Virus record (IMG/VR): IMGVR_UViG_3300027156_000310
Coordinates: 1-49,575 of that record
Reading direction: 5' to 3' (one strand)
Length of the DNA stretch: 49,575 nucleotides
Origin: a virus
Position 1 is the first letter of the stretch. Each line of letters opens with the position of its first letter. A program made the translations under genes and the position numbers. The notes under the pieces are model-generated. The model saw only the letters and a program-made list of their open reading frames with translations. It did not search any database and was not told the DNA's origin. Of this stretch, positions 16,635 through 28,300 are shown piece by piece.

Positions 16635-18667
16635 TATACAACTCCATGATAAATTATATAGTTAACAGTACCAAACGGACTAGTGAAGTATAACGGGTCG
16701 CCGACTTCTTGTGGAACTCCATCTATAGTAACTGTAGAAAATGTCTCTCCGTTAACTCCTTCAGTTCTCGGTAATCCAGACCCGGATGCACCTCCTGTTA
16801 TTGACGCAGAAACTGCATCGGAGTCTGTTGCTCCTGTAACGTTTGTTAATGCATAAAACTGTGTTCCTGAGTCACCTTGTAAACTGTGTTCGTGCTGCGG
16901 TAATTGATTTTTAGTGATGTACGAACTTTCAGCGCCGCCGTAGTTGCCTACTGTTTCTGCTGCACCATCATTTAATATACGAGTGCCTGTAGTAGCTGAT
17001 CCCAAATGTCCTAGTAGGAATCTGCCTCTAAAGTCAGGCAACTTAAACAAAGTTGTAGGTGAACCACTTACACCAAAACTTGTTCCAATTGCAGTATACA
17101 ATGCACCGTATGTAGATATAGATACTTCCGATCCGTCACACAACACCCATCCTGCTGGAGCAGTCGATCCGCCAAATGGCATGATCATTCCTGGATAAAA
17201 AGTAGGAACAGTAGAAACAAAAAGCTCCTGTGATACCCTTCTTATTCCTGTACCAGATCTATATATCAGGATTTCGTCAGATGATGCTATAGTAGTAGAG
17301 GTTGACTTAGATGTAAAATATGTATCACTTAATGTTGTTGTAAATGTTTTTGTTGTGCCGCCAGTTTGACCGTCAAAAGTAAACGAAGGCGATGTAACAT
17401 CACCTGTCATTGTAAATGTTGTGACAGATGCTAGTTTACCTGACGACGATGCAGACCCGCTGATGTTGCCTGTTAAGTTACCAGTGACATTACCGTAAAA
17501 CCCGTTTGCATATACAAAGTTATACTTGTTAGCTGTTGTACCGATTGAACGTACACCAGATAAATCAGGTACTATGTCGTGTGTTGTGACAGATCCGTAC
17601 ACATCGACATTTCCGCCTACATATAAGTTTTTAGCAATACCGGCACCACCAGCAACAACAATTGCTCCTGAACTTATGCTTGTACTTTCTGTTGTGCTTC
17701 CTAGAACTAGGCCGCCGCTTGCTTTTATATTTCCAACTACATCTAATTGTTCAGTCGGCGATGTATTATTAATACCTACTTTTTTATCACTCTTTATACG
17801 AATTGCAGTTTCAATTGTTCCTGCATTGTTTACTCTGATGTCGATGTTTGAGCCAGTTGCTCTATGACTAATGATACCTGCACTGCCTTCTACTTGTAGT
17901 AACAGTGTCTGAGTTTCGCCAATGTCTAATCCGCTGTTGGTTCTAATTCTTAAAGGTTTTGTTAAAATGTTTTCTACATTTTTTCTAACAAACTCAGAGG
18001 CAGGAACTTTTACGCTGTCTACTATAAGATTTTCTGCTTTTTCAGCAGTACCGTAATACTTTCCAACTGCGCCACCGAGGTTTCCACTTATGTTTACACC
18101 AGGGTAAATTGTAGAAAATCCTACAATAGTAGACTTCGGAGTAAACGTAGATGAACTTATAATAGTTACTGCTCTGCTATCTGCGTAATTTATAATTACT
18201 GGATATTCATTGTTGTCAGTTCCAATAACTGTTTCAAATTTAGCACCGGTATTAGCACCTTCGGCGTATGTAGGACCTACTAGTATCCATCCAGATCCAC
18301 TGTATAAGTAAACTTGTTGGTTAGATGTGTCTATCCATAAATCGCCTACTGTGCTGTTTGCTGCATCTGGTTCACTAACTGCTTTTTTCAGTCCGCCGGC
18401 ACTTACCCACTGAGAGCCATCATACACTTTTAATTGGTCGATTCCTGATGTTGTATCGTACCACAGTTGTCCTTCAACTGGGTTATTAGGAGGATTGTTG
18501 TTAGCAAAGTTTTCAAGTAAATGTAATAAATCCTCTATGAGAACTTTACCGTAGTCACTAAGATTACGTCCAGGAAATCCTAAACTTGTTTCTGTGTTAA
18601 TTGAATTGTCTTCAACTGTAATTGAGCCTTTGTTTACGCTATCGGTAAATTCAATTTCATATGCCAT
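16634..18667 (-). CDS. Tail fibre protein with C-terminal tail-collar domain
   Basis: The 677-residue protein starts with the common module (GFPGRNLSDYGKVLIEDLLHLLENF, GQLWYDTTSGIDQLKVYDG, GDLWIDTSNQQVYLY). A shaft follows with LDVVGNIKASGGLVLG and IGTTANKYNFVYANGFYGNVTG motifs. From about residue 485 there is a clear phage tail-collar domain: PGMIMPFGGSTAPAGWVLCDG, then FKLPDFRGRFLLGH near 540. That domain ends short tail fibres such as T4 gp12 and many receptor-binding fibres. The start is ATG 18667 with GGAG 7 nt upstream. It probably makes the receptor-contact tip; the host target is unknown. Confidence 0.86.
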   Translation of the reverse strand: MAYEIEFTDSVNKGSITVEDNSINTETSLGFPGRNLSDYGKVLIEDLLHLLENFANNNPPNNPVEGQLWYDTTSGIDQLKVYDGSQWVSAGGLKKAVSEPDAANSTVGDLWIDTSNQQVYLYSGSGWILVGPTYAEGANTGAKFETVIGTDNNEYPVIINYADSRAVTIISSSTFTPKSTIVGFSTIYPGVNISGNLGGAVGKYYGTAEKAENLIVDSVKVPASEFVRKNVENILTKPLRIRTNSGLDIGETQTLLLQVEGSAGIISHRATGSNIDIRVNNAGTIETAIRIKSDKKVGINNTSPTEQLDVVGNIKASGGLVLGSTTESTSISSGAIVVAGGAGIAKNLYVGGNVDVYGSVTTHDIVPDLSGVRSIGTTANKYNFVYANGFYGNVTGNLTGNISGSASSSGKLASVTTFTMTGDVTSPSFTFDGQTGGTTKTFTTTLSDTYFTSKSTSTTIASSDEILIYRSGTGIRRVSQELFVSTVPTFYPGMIMPFGGSTAPAGWVLCDGSEVSISTYGALYTAIGTSFGVSGSPTTLFKLPDFRGRFLLGHLGSATTGTRILNDGAAETVGNYGGAESSYITKNQLPQHEHSLQGDSGTQFYALTNVTGATDSDAVSASITGGASGSGLPRTEGVNGETFSTVTIDGVPQEVGDPLYFTSPFGTVNYIIYHGVV

Positions 18668-18669
18668 TA

Positions 18670-19281
18670 TTATGCTCCATTAAAACCACTTAAACTCTGA
18701 ACTCTTACAGTGTAATCTATTTGAATTAGTCTGTTTAAACTTTTTTGTACAGGATGGAAAATAACATGTGTTAAAAGTCTACCTGTACCAGTTGACGAAT
18801 AACTTCTTAAACCTAGTTCATCAAACACATAAAGCTGTTCAGAACTTGCAGCCGTGTCAAACGCTTGCTGTCCATCTGGCTCGCCGTAATCAAGCAAACA
18901 ACTAATAACAATATCTGTATAGTTTGTCCCAGATAAGTGTCTGATTTCTGTTTTGTTTCTTGTTGGGTCTAGGTTATTTACACTTCTGTCATCAACCACT
19001 TTTGTATAAGTTTGGTTATATAAGCTAGCATTTGTACCTGTTGCGTTAGGAGTTAGATATGTAATAATACCTGTAGGGTCAACGCTTGTACCACCGTTGC
19101 CAAACGACATTTCATATATAAATCCTTGCCCAGCATTAGATAAACTTTCAGCTAATGCTAAACTCATATTTTCATAGTGAATAGCATTACGTTTATTGAT
19201 GTATGTTTCTCCCGAAACTGGGTCAAATATTTTTATGTGTCCTTCGACATGTATTCCATTTAATTCATTATATTGTGTCAT
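18670..19281 (-). CDS. Small virion structural protein between the giant gene and the fibres
   Basis: I place the start at ATG 19281 (203 residues); the frame can be extended to a GTG at 19290, but AGGTGG lies properly for the ATG. The protein (GIHVEGHIKIFDPVSGETYINKRNAIHYENM, then YEMSFGNGGTSVDPTG) is beta-rich and lacks enzyme motifs. It occupies the place of T4 gene 8/9 in the tail cluster, after the gp7-position gene. I cannot match it to gp8 by sequence, so I only call it a baseplate-periphery or fibre-adaptor candidate. A late-type motif ATAAATA lies immediately upstream. Confidence 0.68.
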   Translation of the reverse strand: MTQYNELNGIHVEGHIKIFDPVSGETYINKRNAIHYENMSLALAESLSNAGQGFIYEMSFGNGGTSVDPTGIITYLTPNATGTNASLYNQTYTKVVDDRSVNNLDPTRNKTEIRHLSGTNYTDIVISCLLDYGEPDGQQAFDTAASSEQLYVFDELGLRSYSSTGTGRLLTHVIFHPVQKSLNRLIQIDYTVRVQSLSGFNGA

Positions 19282-19298
19282 TCTTACCACCTATACTA

Positions 19299-19305
19299 TA
19301 TTTAT
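19299..19305 (-). promoter_or_regulatory. T4-late-type promoter motif
   Basis: The minus strand carries ATAAATA at 19305-19299, 18 nt upstream of the ATG at 19281 with AGGTGG in between. It matches the core of T4 late promoters (TATAAATA) recognised by gp55, and overlaps the stop codon of the giant gene. Confidence 0.5.
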
Positions 19306-22300
19306 TTAGGTAATTGTATTGTTGCTCCGCGGAGGAATCTGCTAATATCATTCTCAGAATCCTTAAGAGCTTTACCCGTTTCGTTCCAAACTTTTCCTAT
19401 TCTTCTCACTACATTTATATAAATATTTTCAGCCGGTGCAGTTGCTAGACTTATAGTTCCTGCTTCAACATCGACTGTAAACTCTGGCGGAAGTACAATG
19501 TCTGCCTCCGGGCTATCTTGATCGATTGTTGCAACAAACAAGTCAAGACTTGTTTTTCTTAATTTTCTACCTGCAACAATTACATCAATTTCGTTTACCG
19601 ATGCGGGTGTAAAATCTAGTACAAAGTCAGTTGATGTGCCGTCACCAATAAATGTTTGAGTTAGTGTTCTGTCTCTGTACGGAATGTTTTCGTCAATTCC
19701 TTGTCCATACAAAGTTGCACCAGGATTATAAACATTCTTAATGCCAGTTCCTAATGTTCCTCTTCTTAGTTGTAACAAATAGTTTCCTACAACTTCAAAG
19801 TATTCAATACGTTCGCCTTCTATAAAAACAACTCCTGGCTTGTTCATTTCTTTACTAGGGATAGCAATTCCGGCCGAACTTACTAAAGATATTCTAGCAT
19901 CATAGTAATTAAGTGGATCTTTTAAAACATATGAGTTGTTTTGATTTAACCGCTTATAATGAGTTCTGTTCATTATATCTTTAAACATTCTATAACCAAA
20001 CTTTGGTACAACTGGATTAGCTGAAAACTGTAATATGTCAATTGTATCATTTTCTATCGGAGTTCGTAGTAACTTTACTGCGCTTCGATTATCAGTTAAA
20101 GTGTAGTCGACATTAGGAGTTAACAATTCTCCATTGTGTATAACCCACGCATAATTTCCACTTGTAATTGGTGATCTTAGTTCAACAATACCCGAAGAAA
20201 GAAGATTTCGTTTTACATAATCGCTCGATCCTGCACTTACCGAAGTTGTTGTTAACACATCATAAGATATTCTATTAAAGTCGTTTACATCATGATTGCT
20301 AAATGTATAAATTTCAACTACCTCGCCACTTGACGGTGCTATTGCAAACTGTATAGAATCGCTTAGTACATATTTTATACTTGCTATTCTGCACTCAATA
20401 GACGAATGCCCATCAAAGTCTAATCTAAACACGTCATTGCTTACAAACGCATCTCTAATATTTGTATTTCTAGTAACAAACTGTACTACATTGTTATCTG
20501 AAGAGTGTACTACTAAATCTTGTGTAGTAGAATCAACCACTGCCGCGCTGTCATCATAAACAATTGAAGTAGCATAAACGTGATCGTCTGCTTGTAAGAA
20601 ATCTAAGTTCAATGTTTGACTAGGCAATGCTTCAAATGTTATTTGAGTATCAAGAGTCCAATAGTCTGCATTTTTTAACACAAAAATTTCTAATTTACTT
20701 CCAGCTGGGGCAACTGTTGAAAACAGTATTTCGATAGTTGCGTTCACTGGATCAAACGAATATTGAGTTGACAGTAGCTGAACTCCATCGGCAAACACTA
20801 TTATATCAGTGTCATCTATAGAAGTTGTATCTTGGAATTGCCACTCTTCGATTTGGTACACTCTAGCACTGGTTGTAGTAAACGAAATATTGTAACCAGG
20901 GTTTAGAATTCTGTCGTTAACTGTAACCAATATTTTGTGAGATATCGGCAAAGCGTTAAACGGAATAGGAATATTTGTTGTGTCAAACTTATGATAGTTT
21001 GTCAAGCCGTCGGCTTCAAACGTTCTATCTATAACCATTTGACTGTAAGTTTTTAATTCACTGCCATAAATTGTCCATTGTACAAAATTATTTTCTGCAA
21101 GAACTGTAAAGTCAAAAACTATTTGTACTCTGTTCGGATAGTCACTAGTGTTTGAAGATTGAACTAGTGTATATGCTGTACCTTCGGACAACACTTCGCC
21201 ATTCTTAGTTACAAATGCCGATAACTCAGTTTGCCAAACAGCACTTGTAGTAACAACCAATGTACTGCCGTCGGATACAAATGTGCCTGTGTCTAATAGA
21301 TCTATACCGTTTGTACCGATTGACATTATTGACAAGTTAGATCCAAGTGTTGAAATGTCATTATCAAATAGTAGTAGATTATTCTTCAAATCAAGCGAGT
21401 ATAAATCAGACGATACAATATCGTTATCAATTTTTACTACTACACTATCAACGCTTTGTGGCACAGATGGTAATGCAAAACTTGTCGAATCTCCATCGAT
21501 CTTAAAGTTTGCTACACCTATTATACCTGTGCCATCTGTTGTTCTGTGATAAACTTGGATATCCAGTGTATCCAGTATTTGTCCTGGAACAAGTTCTTCT
21601 GGACCTCGAGAAGTTGTTGTTGTAACAAATCCGTCGCCGTCGATGTTTATCTCTCCGCTTGACACACCTGCTGCTGTAGTGTAAGCTAAGTTACCGCCTT
21701 CAATTGCTGTATCATAGCTGTCGTTGGTTGGAACAAAACTTCCATCACTTGTGCTTTTTCTAATTACAACTACATCGCCGTCAACAATAGAAATTAGTTC
21801 TTCGTTTATAGAAACAACTGTAGTTTCACCGTCACCGACTAATGTTTGCATTAGTGCATTTGGATTCGAAAGTACTGTGCTGTAATCGTACTCAGGATCA
21901 TCAATTCTAACGTTGTTTAGATACACGTTGTATTCAAGGCCGTCTTCTAATGGATTCGTTAGTTCGAATGTATTTGTACTTCCATCACAGACAAATATTT
22001 CATCGTCGTATGTATTACTAAATGTATCCCACGGTAACGCACCATATCCCGAAACGTCAAACCCTTGCTGAGTTCCAAAGTCTATGCTGTCTAAAATTGT
22101 ACCAGTGTAGTCAACGCCATCCATTAACTGAGACAAGTCTTTACCTAGCATTCCAGTTGAAGGATTGTAGAAAAAGTTAATTCTGTCAGCAGCCGACAAC
22201 AGTTTAATATTTTTGTTGTACGTAATCTGTATCAAAGACTCGTTTGCTGGAGGATCCATAAACTCAATGTAACCGATTTCTCTGTTGTATGTTTTTGTTT

Positions 22301-25300
22301 TATCTGTAACATTTCCAACAACAAATTGACTTGATAGCTGCTTTACTCCATTTACACTAACAGAGTAAGTATTTGTTCTCAGATCGATTGGCCATTTAAG
22401 GTAGAACAATTCTGCGGCGCCAGTTCCTGTAAATGTCTGTGTTTCATCAAGTTCTGTAAACAAGTAAGAACCCGATACTCTATCAAATTTCATTCCAATG
22501 CGAGTGCTTCTTACAACTCCATTACCTAGAACTGCAACTGCTTTTGCTTGAGAACCACCCTCTGCTATACTGCCTTCTATTGTTATTTCAGGAGCAGTTA
22601 AATATTTTCCTCCTGTATTGTCAATGATAACCGACGAAACTCTTCCTCTGCTTAGGTACGCTCTTGCTGTAGTTCCGTTGTTATTATCAATTCTAACCAA
22701 CGGTGTTGACGTATATCCGCTGCCGCCATCTGCTACATCGATTCTAATAATATCATAACCGTTATTATCAAGCCACGACTTGAATGGATATTCTAAGTAT
22801 TTGTCAGCAATGCCTGTTAAAACTCCGTCAATAACGCTAATACCATTAGTCTCAATTTCTCTAGTTTCTAAGTTATAACTTGGAGGCAAGTCAAAGTCTG
22901 TAATCAGAGATTGAGTAGGCTCAGTATATGTATAAGAACTGATATATTCTCTAACCTTTGAAGCATACGGTTTTACTTCATTAACGTAATCTTCGTAATT
23001 TTCTAGGTTGTCATTTTTAAATGTGACAGACTGAGATAGATTTCCTAGATTGTGCTTTGCTCGTATAAAGCTAGTTTTAAATGCCCAATCTATGAAAAGT
23101 TGTTCGCTAAATGCATATCGTACACTAGCAAAGAATAATTTGTTCCACTCAACTTCTAAGTCACCAATGAATATGTCATCTCTTAGTGCAGTTAGTATGT
23201 TTCGTAATTCCACAACAGGTTCTCTGTCATAAAATGCAGTATCATATATGTTTGCATCATATCCACTTGTAGTTGTGATAAAGTCATAAAGTCTTGAAGC
23301 TAGTTGTATAGTTCCGTTTTCTCTGCCTATTGTTTTATAATTTATTGTATAATCTTCAGTTAGTTGATCATCAATTTTTTCTAATAGCAACCAACCGCCA
23401 GAACCAATAGTGTTAATTTTAACAACATCACCTATGTTATTATCTAACCCAAACAATTCGTATGATTCGTTTACAGTTTGATTTATTGCAGTTTGAGAAC
23501 CGTATCCTGCTGCATACCAATCAGCATATGTCCAATAGTTTTGAGTGTTATACTTTTGACTATCAACTCTTGTCCACGATCTAGCCGATTTGTTATAATC
23601 GTAAATTGCCCAACGGCCTACTATTTCGCTATCAGACTTAACAAGTACACTAAACTTTCTTGGGGTTAATGTTGTATTGCTAGGATAATTTTTACCTTTT
23701 GATCTTACTAATACAGAAGTTATTTGTCCTAGATTATTGATAGTTGTTTTAAATATAGCCCCTGTTCCTGACGAGCTTGTAATTTTAATTTCAGGAGCAA
23801 TAACGTAGCCTCTTCCAGGGTTTACAATATTAACAGAAATTATTCTTCCATCTTCGACAACTGGACTTAATACGGCTTGCTCAGTTTTTGCAACTATAAC
23901 AAATCTTAAATCTTCCAAAGTATCGACTGTGGTATCATACCGTCCGCTGTTTTCATTAGGAATTTCTTCTTGACTTAGCAACATTGACATATCGTAGTTG
24001 TCTACTATCGAATTTTGCAACAATACAGAATTTGCTCTTTCAACAACTTGTTTTAGTGCTTCTGTTTTATTAATAAACATGCCCTGTCTTGGAGAATTTA
24101 ATATACCATATTTTTGTTTAACAGAGAGTGCAGTATCGGGCACAGGTCTGTCGTTAATGTCGTATCCAATTAAACTATCAAACCACTTTGTTTCAACTTT
24201 TTCGTTAGGCTTGCTACTTGCTAAGTTTTCAGTTAATAGTTGATACTCAGAATGAATGTTGTTTATATTAGTCAGGTCATTTGTTATTGTGAAATGTAAT
24301 GCAGTTTTTGTGCCTTCGATGTAACTACGGGCATTGTATAATGCAAATTTGTCTTGTCCAATTAGTGCAACAAAAGTATAACCAGTAGATGCAGGATCTT
24401 CAATTAACTTTGCAACATCAAACGCAGACAGTTTTCTGTTATTTTTAAAAGGAATAGTCTGAGGATTTTTAACCCAGAAGTAATACTTGTAGTTAAAAGT
24501 TCCTGTTTCTATGTTATAAACTTTACGTAAACTATATGCATTTAGATGTAGAGGAGTTCCAGTTATACCGTTAGCAAAGCCTTCGTTGGTTTCAGTAATT
24601 CTGTTATATTCATCCGGAGTTAAATCTGATTCAGTCCATTCGTACACATCAATTGACGCACCATCAACTAATTTATTCCACCATGCAGTTCTGTACTGAG
24701 TAGTTCCTTGATAAGGATTGTACCAGCTAGCTTTAGAAATGTCCCACCACAGTCTTCCTACTTCCGATGTTGTCCATGAATTTAATTTGTCAACAAATAC
24801 GTCAGGATAATTTTGATTTATATCTTGTTCAGCAACTGAGTAAACAGCTGGGTCATACCAAGTTTTATAGAAAATTTCACTATCGGCAACCCCGGCAATT
24901 TTTCCTTGTCGTGGATCTATCAAGTCGATTGTTCCAAATGTAGTATTCTTTTCAGTATTATATAAGAACACTTTCTTAATATATTTTACATCAACCTTAT
25001 TAGTTTGCGATGTAATTGTTGACCAACTATTGGTATTTCTTTCTGCTCTGCAATCAACTAACATTCCAATTGTAGAGTCTTCATTTGTTATTTCTGGAAA
25101 TCCTATATAGATATGGTTGTCAACAATTTTAAAATTAGTATTATCCTGTAGTCTAGTATTTCTTGTATAAATTAGATCTTCTGCGTATACAAAGTTATCT
25201 CCAATTTCCTGGAATACATACAACTTTCCTAAATCTTCAGCGACTGTCATAAATCTTGTAGAATTGTTATCAAATACAGTCGCATTATTATCAAACAACA

Positions 25301-28300
25301 TTCTAACTTTTGAATCGCCGTTTTTGCTTGATATTACAAGTTTGTTACCAGCAAAGTCAATGCCGGTGCCAAACGATTCGTTATGTTCAGTAAACGGACT
25401 CGGAATAGATTGTTGTAAAGCAAATACACCGTTTACTTGTTTGTAAATGTATACTATTCCTGTATCAATTCCGGTTAAGTTATTATGTGGAGCACCAACA
25501 GCTATCTTTGTTCCTGTATCGTTTATTGCTAAACTAAATGCATAATCTTCAACGCTGTCATCAGTATCTATATACTGACCAAACTGCCAGCGACTGCCTT
25601 CGTTTCTATACAACCCAATTCTATTTAAAATTGTTGGATCGCCGTTTTGAGTTAGTCCAGTATCTAATGATCCTGATAACACTATCATATCACCTAGCGA
25701 ATTAACATCAAAATTATATCCGATGCCTGTTGCATTTACCAATCCCGTACTATCACTATCGCCATCGATTACATCTACAGTATTAGGAATAAAGCCAACA
25801 TGTTCGATGTCTGAGCTCAATGAAATCCAGTTAGTTAAGTCAAAAATTCCTGGTGCTAGATTTGTACTTGCTTTATAAAGATAGCCTTCGTAATAAACGA
25901 TTTCGTCTACATAGTACTGTGTTGTTTCTGAGAAGGAACCTTTGTACATTCTATTACGTGAGTATTTCCAGTTGCTGTCGGTATACTCAACAAAATAAAT
26001 TCTACCTGTGCTACTGCCCGGTGCACCTATAAATATTTTAGGTCCGCTGTAATGATTACGTATCTGTATATTAGCGCCAAACCGTTCACCGTTCATTGGA
26101 TCCGGACTTGTAAATGTTGTAATTAGATTGTATAAACTGTTAGGTTGTTTTTCATATAGATATACAATACCTTGAGATGACAACCCGCTACTACTACCAG
26201 TAGCATCACCTTCTATCAAGTAAGTTGGTGTCCAGTCTTGCGACAAATCAGAAATTGTGCTGTTATCACCTGCAATAGTTTTATTTGCTTTCCATAGAGT
26301 ACCACGATCGCTAACAATATCGCCTTCTGCGTAACTACCAGTAGGATTTAAAATTCCTACATAACGAGTTTTAACATTACCAGCATTTGGTGCTCCAACT
26401 GCAATGTACTTTCCGTCAGGACTAATTGCTACGCTGTATCCATACTTAGAGCTACTATCATGTATAGAAGTCGAAGGCAGGATCTCTTGATATTTTGTCT
26501 TTGCAATAGATTCGTTAAATCTATAATATAAGTTAACGTATCCGTTTACTCTGTCCGGCGAACCAACTACAATTGTAGAGTTTGAAGAAGATACGTCAAA
26601 CGAAGATGCAAATCCGTCACCGTCGCCGGTTGGATTGATAGACTCTTCTTGCAGTGCAAATACCGAAGAGTGTTTGTACACAGCCCATTGGCTATCTACT
26701 GCATCATCTACCCAAATTTTATCACTCAAGTCATCTTGTACTTTATAGTACTGATTGTTAATGTCATTGGAATCAGCAAATCTTCTAGATCTAAAAATAG
26801 ATACTACACCGCTAGAATCTTCGTAAGGAGTGTTAATATCAATACTAACCGGAGTTTCAGTTACAATGCTTACCTTATCTAGTACTACATCTACAATTTT
26901 ATGAAAGCCATTTATGTTTAAATTGTTGTTGTATATTCCGATTATTTCATCTTTTTCAAATGGTACGTAGTTTTCAAACTGTAATGTAAATCCGCTTGGT
27001 GTTCCGTTTTCGTAGAACTTTCTATCAGTTGGAGTGTATGACTGAATCCCAATAATCTTTTGATCTGAGTTTACATGTCTTACTACATCCCATGTGTTGT
27101 TTTTTTCAACTATCCAAACGTGATTACCTAGCTCAACTTCTTCAATGTTTAAAGTTAGTAATTCGTCGTATGTGTTAACTACATAATCAACATCATCGTT
27201 TCTAACATATCCACTATCTCTTGTGAATGTTGTTGTGTTTGTAGTTAGAGGAAACGGCTTATGGGTATAATCGTCTGGCTTCAGATAAACATCATAAGAA
27301 GGAATTTCGTAAACTAAATCAGTTCTAGATGGTGACAAACTACTAACCAATTCAAAAGGTTGTGGCTCTAGTCTATACTTTTCTTCATCTATTTTGTATT
27401 CAACTTCTTTTATGTTATTAACCGAACCATACTGCCCAAGAGCAATAGCCCATTCTTCAAAGAATTCTAAACTATCTTTGTCCGCAGAGCTCAGTGCATC
27501 AAACAGTTTTGTAAGAGAATTTTTTGTTCCTTTTTCTGCAATAAAGCCTTGATAAAACTTATACTGACTTACGTCATCGTTAATGATGTTTGCAAGGTAT
27601 TCACGCTTTTGATATCCGATTAAGTGTTGTCCTAAACGTTGTTGCTCTGTATCAAAGTTGTCAGTGTCTAGATCATAAAAATCAGTAAACTGATTAACTT
27701 TATAATCCCAGTTTGCATATAAAGACGGTGTCGGTTTCTCGTCTAGTAGATTCCAATGATTAGCATCAAAGTAATCAGTACTTGTGTGTTTCATATTTGA
27801 ACTGTAATAAAATTCTTTGTATTTTACTAAGTCACCTATTGAATAGTCAGTCCATGTATTCCAATTACTAACGTATGCTCGATCGTAGAAAAATCCCGGT
27901 ATGTTTAATCCACCATTCCAGTTGTCAGTTCTGTAACCTACTAACTTTATTCTTTCTTGTCTATATCCCGGAATCATATCATAAATGATATCATTAAAGA
28001 CTGTAACGTTGTCTAATAGCACAACATGTTCTGTTTGTACTAACGGTAGTCTAACTAAGAAAATACCTTCGGCTGTTTGTATTGGTTCCAATCCGTAGGT
28101 ATTAGCATTTGTTCTATATATAGAAGAAAATTCTTTAGATAGTCTCTCGCCAGTTCCTGTTAAAATGTTATAATCGTAAAAATTATCAAATATGTCATCA
28201 ACCATATGATAATCTTTAGAGAATTTTACACTGTTTCCAACAGGACTTATTGTTATAACCGATCCAGTATCCCAACCTTGAGTAACCCAGAACATAAATT

